Notes under the pieces: generated by a model
What the model was told of the DNA's origin: nothing
The model's database searches: none
What the model saw: only the letters and a program-made list of their open reading frames with translations
Made by a program: the position numbers and the translations under genes
Part shown: piece after piece, positions 60,484 to 64,000 of the stretch
How positions within the stretch are numbered: position 1 is the first letter of the stretch
Layout of the letters: each line of letters opens with the position of its first letter
DNA from: M55B112 sp040903745
GTDB lineage: Bacteria; Bacteroidota; Bacteroidia; Bacteroidales; GCA-2748055
DNA: 64,000 bases
Direction of reading: 5' to 3'
Assembly: GCA_040903745.1 (NCBI GenBank)
Contig: JBBDUV010000047.1
Coordinates: 62,001 to 126,000 of the forward strand

Positions 60484-62925
60484 CTACTGCTTAATGAATT
60501 TCTTCTTGATCAAACCCACTTTCGTGTCTGCTTCGAGAATGTAGATGCCATTGGGCAGTGTGCTGATATCCAGCCGTTGGAAACCGGAATTGTTTCCTGC
60601 TTTCAGGATCCTTCGGCCGGATATATCGTATACCGCCATTGTGAATACCTCCACATCCTTGAGTGTGATAAAGCTGCTTGCCGGGTTGGGGTAGAGGGTG
60701 ATCGCGCTTGCAGCACCGGCGCCAGAATCAAAGTTACCGGCCATGCGGTTCTCTGTCGACACCGCGAGGTCGACCGTGGTGGTAACGGACGCATAGACTG
60801 CACTGTTGGATACCATCGCAGCGGTGAGGGTGAGCTCGCCGGAGGAGCCTTCGAGGTGGAGGAGTCCGGTTTCATCCACGTATGCACCGGGCTGAGTGGC
60901 ACTCCAGTTCACCGGCTCGTTTTGCAGCAACCTGCCCTTCCTGAAGGCGAATGCCTCCATCTGGTAAGCCGTGGTTGTAAGCACGGGTGGAATCTCCCTG
61001 ATCACCACAAGCTCATGGTTGCCTTTGAGGGTTGGATCGGGCTCCACGACCGCGGCCCCTGTGATCTCTGTGGAGATCTGACCGAGCCATCCGGCACCAT
61101 CCATCACACCGGTATGAACCTTTACGAAATGGATCATATCGAGCTCCACGTGGTTGCCATCGGCATCCACGGCCCAGCTGATATCGAACGCATCCCCACC
61201 GGCATTTTCCACCTCCGGTGTGTAGGGGTTGTCAGGCCGGTTATATGGGGCTTTGCCGCGTGACTGGTTGTCGGTATAGCCGAATGCACGGCGGAGGGAG
61301 TAGACGGTTGTTTCGAAAGCGGTATCAATGGTCGACCGGATCATACTGCCACTGAGTGTGTATTGCTCCTGGTCGATCGAGGGAAACGAATCGGGCAGGG
61401 GGTAGTATGGCTGCGTGAAATAGCTGTTTGCCTGGATGAGACCTTCGTTCCCCTGTGAATCGGACCATGGGACATCGGCGGCGACATCGCTGTAGGGATT
61501 GCTATAGGTGACGCTGTAGTTGTGGTCAGCGGTACTGAAGTGGTAGTCGGATCCGGCGAGCTCGTACCAGGTGTCGTCGGGCAGGTCGTTGCCGTTTTCG
61601 TCATTCATTACAGAGACAATACCGGGTTCTGACCAGTTGGGCATCGGGTTGCCAAAGATGGTGAAATCGGCGCCATAGGGGTTGTCGGGGTGGTTCCTGA
61701 CCGGCTGTTCGAAGCGGAAAACGATATATCCGCCGAAAGCGCCGAGGGAGACGCTGCCGTTGACACCGTTGATGAGCGATTGTGGGGAGGAGGGGGTGCC
61801 CCACGGTGCAGCGTTCATGTACTGTGACGGTGCGGGGAGGTATTCGAGGACCTCGGTGATGAAAGGACCAGTGGGAGGTTCGGGAACACTATAGAGGTTG
61901 TCCATGCAGAAGTAGGCGGGGGTGTTCATCCCCCAATCGCCGTTGTCGGTGGAGGAGAGTTCGAAGGAGAGTTTGTTGACCTTCCCGAGTGGGGTGAGGT
62001 CGATCCATTGCCATGTTTCGATGATATAGTCATTGGCCGGGTTTTCGAAGCGGTAGTCGGCGAGATAAAAATCGACCGTTGCCTTTGTACTGTCGCTTCT
62101 GGTACCGGTGACCGTAAGTTTGAACCAGTCGGGATCGGAGCCCTCGTCGCCGCCGAACTTTTTGGTGTAGTCGTCGCCCTCCTTCATGGAGAGGGCAGCA
62201 TAGGTGCTGTTTGTGACAAAGAACCCCTGAAAGAGGTGGTCGGTACCAAATGGGGTGGTAATCTGTGATAGCGGACTGGTATAGGTTACTCCAAAGTTCT
62301 TTCCCACTGTGGAGTCTAGTCGCACGGGGGAGAAGGCACTGTATGGATTGGTCCATCCCGGTGTGGTGTTGTCGGTGGTGTTTGAGTAGGACCAACTATA
62401 CCATGCCTGCCAGTCGGGGTTGTAACTGTTAAAGAAGTTGACTGTTCCGCTGGTGAAGCCGCCGCTGCTGTCGGAGCCGTTCCAGAAACTTTCCGGATCG
62501 AGTGGGAGATCGTCGAAAGTGGCCACATCGTAGTCGCCTTTGATGACTGGCCGCACACCGATGATAAAAGTGTCGGCGGTGGCCTGACCGTTATATTCTG
62601 CTGTGATGATCACGTTGGATTGTCCGGGAGCGAGGTAGTCGATGGTCAGGGTCTGGTTATCGACAATCACGATAGCCACGGCTGGTTTGGAGGTGTGTGA
62701 GACGGCGTATGTGAGTGCTGCTTCCGGGGTGTCGGGATCGTAGAAGTGGTTTGAGAGGTCGAGCACTGTGTTAGGCGATTCTTCGGAAGCCTCGTAGTTT
62801 TGCAGGGGTTCAGTTACCTCCGGCGGTTGATCGACTAAACTGTTTTGTGTGCTTTTGATTTCCTGGGCAGTTAACCCGCCTGCCAGGAGTGATGATATCA
62901 TCACGGTGGTGTACATTTTTTTCAT
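60484..62925 (-). CDS. T9SS-exported DUF4465 surface protein of the B12 operon
   Basis: An 813-residue secreted protein; ATG at 62925 gives a signal peptide (YTTVMISSLLAGGLTAQ). After a short Ig-like domain (~residues 30-130), a DUF4465 domain covers ~145-345 (YDVATFDDLPLDPESFWNGSDSSGGFTSG...YFCMDNLYSVPE). A second domain starts FITEVLEYLPAPSQYM and contains GGYIVFRFEQPV, FTIFGNPMPNWSEPG and DDTWYELAGSDY. The end is a type IX sorting tail (ITLYPNPASSFITLKDVE... then ISTLPNGIYILEADTKVGLIKKKFIKQ), so it is exported through the T9SS and placed on the cell surface. DUF4465 proteins recur next to BtuB in Bacteroidota; a cobamide-capturing role is inferred from that context. Confidence 0.86.
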   Translation of the reverse strand: MKKMYTTVMISSLLAGGLTAQEIKSTQNSLVDQPPEVTEPLQNYEASEESPNTVLDLSNHFYDPDTPEAALTYAVSHTSKPAVAIVIVDNQTLTIDYLAPGQSNVIITAEYNGQATADTFIIGVRPVIKGDYDVATFDDLPLDPESFWNGSDSSGGFTSGTVNFFNSYNPDWQAWYSWSYSNTTDNTTPGWTNPYSAFSPVRLDSTVGKNFGVTYTSPLSQITTPFGTDHLFQGFFVTNSTYAALSMKEGDDYTKKFGGDEGSDPDWFKLTVTGTRSDSTKATVDFYLADYRFENPANDYIIETWQWIDLTPLGKVNKLSFELSSTDNGDWGMNTPAYFCMDNLYSVPEPPTGPFITEVLEYLPAPSQYMNAAPWGTPSSPQSLINGVNGSVSLGAFGGYIVFRFEQPVRNHPDNPYGADFTIFGNPMPNWSEPGIVSVMNDENGNDLPDDTWYELAGSDYHFSTADHNYSVTYSNPYSDVAADVPWSDSQGNEGLIQANSYFTQPYYPLPDSFPSIDQEQYTLSGSMIRSTIDTAFETTVYSLRRAFGYTDNQSRGKAPYNRPDNPYTPEVENAGGDAFDISWAVDADGNHVELDMIHFVKVHTGVMDGAGWLGQISTEITGAAVVEPDPTLKGNHELVVIREIPPVLTTTAYQMEAFAFRKGRLLQNEPVNWSATQPGAYVDETGLLHLEGSSGELTLTAAMVSNSAVYASVTTTVDLAVSTENRMAGNFDSGAGAASAITLYPNPASSFITLKDVEVFTMAVYDISGRRILKAGNNSGFQRLDISTLPNGIYILEADTKVGLIKKKFIKQ

Positions 62926-63230
62926 TGGATATTTTTTAATACACGGAACGTAATCAGAACTGCAGGCACCGTGCAAACACCCCCAGCTCTGCTTTGTCCG
63001 CTGCTGCGTTGCTGAGTTGCGATCCACCGGTAATAACCTGGTTACGGCTAAGGATCTACTACCGCAATGCGATGGCGGACAATCCCCATGCATTTTCGTA
63101 ACAGCGGAAGAGCTGCTAAGAAAAGGTGCAGGCGAACAAAACTGATTTTGTGGATTGCGGGGAAGATGTGTGTCAGAAGTTGCAATAACGATCGACATCC
63201 TGTTCTCCGCAGGTTACAAAATCGTTCACT

Positions 63231-63530
63231 GGCAGGTCTTCTGACTTATTCCTGTTTTCTGAGCCCTTCCCGTCACCGCCCTCCGTAGCTTAAGCGAAGG
63301 AGGGTCTAATTTTCACCGCAGCTAAGCTGTGGCGAAAAGTCCGCCGAAGCTAAAGCTATGACGGAACAGTGCCCGCCTTCGCTAAAGCTACGGCGGACGG
63401 TGACAGTGGGATCATCTCAGAACCCAATTAGAAATCACAGCAGCGGGAACTGTTGCCGAATTTTCGTGGACAGCGAAACGTTGCTTTCAACGCAGGTGCG
63501 GTTCACGAATCACGGCATTCCCTCTTAGTC
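63231..63530 (-). promoter_or_regulatory. Cobalamin riboswitch
   Basis: On the minus strand, GGGAA near 63525, then CAGTTCCCGCTGCTGTGA (63438-63455 region), CCCACTGTCACC, GGTGACGGGAAGG and the B12 box AAGTCAGAAGACCTGCC (63247-63231) occur in the order of the class-I/II cobalamin aptamer. The stem GTCACC/GGTGAC closes a peripheral loop containing four extra palindromes. It precedes the DUF4465, btuB and btuG-like genes and should turn them off when cobalamin is plentiful. About 300 bases separate the B12 box from the first ATG; the expression platform is in this stretch but I could not assign it. Confidence 0.88.
63279..63396 (-). repeat. Four tandem palindromic elements inside the riboswitch
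   Basis: Elements at 63279-63304, 63316-63332, 63341-63364 and 63373-63396 each form a short hairpin with a core like AGCTTAAGC or GCTAAAGC flanked by CTTCG and ACGG. They resemble each other and the element at 37245-37284. Their total length is ~118 bases in one loop of the aptamer. Confidence 0.8.
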
Positions 63531-63585
63531 CTTTTTCCTATGCAGGTTTTTATGATGCATGGGAAAATGGAAACCAATGATGAAC

Positions 63586-63593
63586 CAAAGGTA
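63586..63593 (-). promoter_or_regulatory. -7 box for the B12 uptake operon
   Basis: Minus strand TACCTTTG, a match to TAnnTTTG, about 55-60 bases before the aptamer's 5' end. The -33 region is occupied by 13-bp tandem repeats and shows no TTTG. Confidence 0.5.
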
Positions 63594-63610
63594 AAAAAAT
63601 ATTTTGGAAT

Positions 63611-63662
63611 ACGGATGGATATTACGGATGGATATTACGGATGGATATTACGGATGGATATT
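63611..63662. repeat. Four exact 13-bp tandem repeats
   Basis: ACGGATGGATATT at 63611, 63624, 63637 and 63650 without interruption. They occupy the space immediately upstream of the B12 operon -7 box, where the -33 element would be. Confidence 0.9.
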
Positions 63663-63707
63663 TATAAATTGAAATGCATTTATGGGGCGCTTGTAAACTA
63701 CTGTAAC

Positions 63708-63998
63708 CTATGGTTTAATCGCGTTATAACGTATTCCCTCCCTGGGTTGAGCCATCCAATCGGCCACGGTTTCCCTCCATTCGAGGTAGTGGGGTGTATG
63801 CTTGTGGGCGGCTGCATATTCCTCAGACTCATAAGCCTCGTAGAGGGTAAATTCTGAAGGGTCATCGGCCTTTTGGAGCACGTCGAACCGCAGGTTGCCG
63901 TTCTCCTTAATGGATTCCTCATGGTTTTTAACAGTAGTGCGGATGAATTCTTCGATCTGTTCCGGTTTTACTTTTACATGGACAATGGTTGCAATCAT
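63708..63998 (-). CDS. ABM-family monooxygenase (putative quinol monooxygenase)
   Basis: A 96-residue complete protein of the antibiotic-biosynthesis-monooxygenase superfamily (YgiN-like). Features are the opening ATIVHVKVKPEQIEEFIRTTVKNHEESIKENGNLRFDVLQ, FTLYEAYESEEYAAAHKHTPHYLEW with the His and Tyr common in this fold, and an ending near the substrate pocket. Members are small dimers that oxidise aromatic or quinone-like molecules without cofactor. It starts with ATG at 63998, just inside the window. Its promoter and any operon partner to the right cannot be seen. Confidence 0.92.
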   Translation of the reverse strand: MIATIVHVKVKPEQIEEFIRTTVKNHEESIKENGNLRFDVLQKADDPSEFTLYEAYESEEYAAAHKHTPHYLEWRETVADWMAQPREGIRYNAIKP

Positions 63999-64000
63999 GA

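Overview
The window looks like a chromosomal segment of a Bacteroidota bacterium, most plausibly Bacteroidales or Marinilabiliales-like. Supporting signs are the TAnnTTTG promoter -7 boxes in front of many genes, a type IX secretion sorting tail, many Bacteroidota lipoproteins and barrel proteins (DUF5723, GWxTD, DUF3127, YceI, BtuG-like propeller), a ~130-residue ECF-type anti-sigma/TPR protein and GG-leader-like peptide, and little use of Shine-Dalgarno sites. No rRNA, tRNA or CRISPR array was seen.

Layout. 0-8 kb: housekeeping genes (5' part of pyruvate kinase, endonuclease IV, two thioredoxins, DUF2461, an AGCS amino-acid symporter, RlmD) and then a small patch of decayed genes around an intact hicAB toxin-antitoxin pair. 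8-12.8 kb: a co-directional ABC-F / GWxTD lipoprotein / RlmB run closed by a convergent Lrp regulator. 13.1-18.7 kb (minus): a nickel ECF transporter (nikM-L-Q-O) joined to the nickel-pincer cofactor genes larE-larB-larC, with a strong -7 box and a double NikR-like operator in front; larA is not in the window. 18.9-20.2 kb: an MscS-type channel.

20.3-26.4 kb: the most unusual region. An ECF sigma factor, a membrane-anchored TPR-CHAT (caspase-like) protein, a 45-residue peptide with a GG motif and an acidic tail that has not been recognised as a gene by length-limited ORF calling, a membrane anti-sigma-like TPR protein, and a degenerate histidine kinase lie together. I infer a signalling or peptide-processing system in which the CHAT protease acts on the peptide or on the anti-sigma protein.

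26.4-45.9 kb: mixed genes (DUF3127 with an SSB-like tail, FKBP isomerase, MnmD, an integrase-fold protein that has lost its catalytic residues, a nucleotidyltransferase, a C-terminally truncated GH2 beta-galactosidase overlapping an EamA transporter, a 7TM histidine kinase, SatD-like protein, BASS transporter, SDR reductase, DUF5723 barrel protein, S9 peptidase), with palindromic repeat families between them.

46.1-52.8 kb: an AT-richer signalling module (GntR regulator, a giant repeat-bearing histidine kinase, a response regulator, a hybrid kinase) bounded by 12-bp inverted repeats and by two copies of rrf2 sequence, one a remnant; this looks like an acquired island. The giant kinase carries an 11-G run and an apparently exact 645-bp internal duplication.

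52.8-56.4 kb (minus): YceI protein, then porin-like barrel, YceI-like protein and a cysteine-bearing Rrf2 regulator. 56.7-63.6 kb (minus): a cobalamin-riboswitch-controlled surface uptake operon (T9SS-exported DUF4465 protein, BtuB-like TonB receptor, BtuG-like propeller lipoprotein). The riboswitch has four tandem palindromic elements in a peripheral loop. The window ends with a small ABM-family monooxygenase gene.
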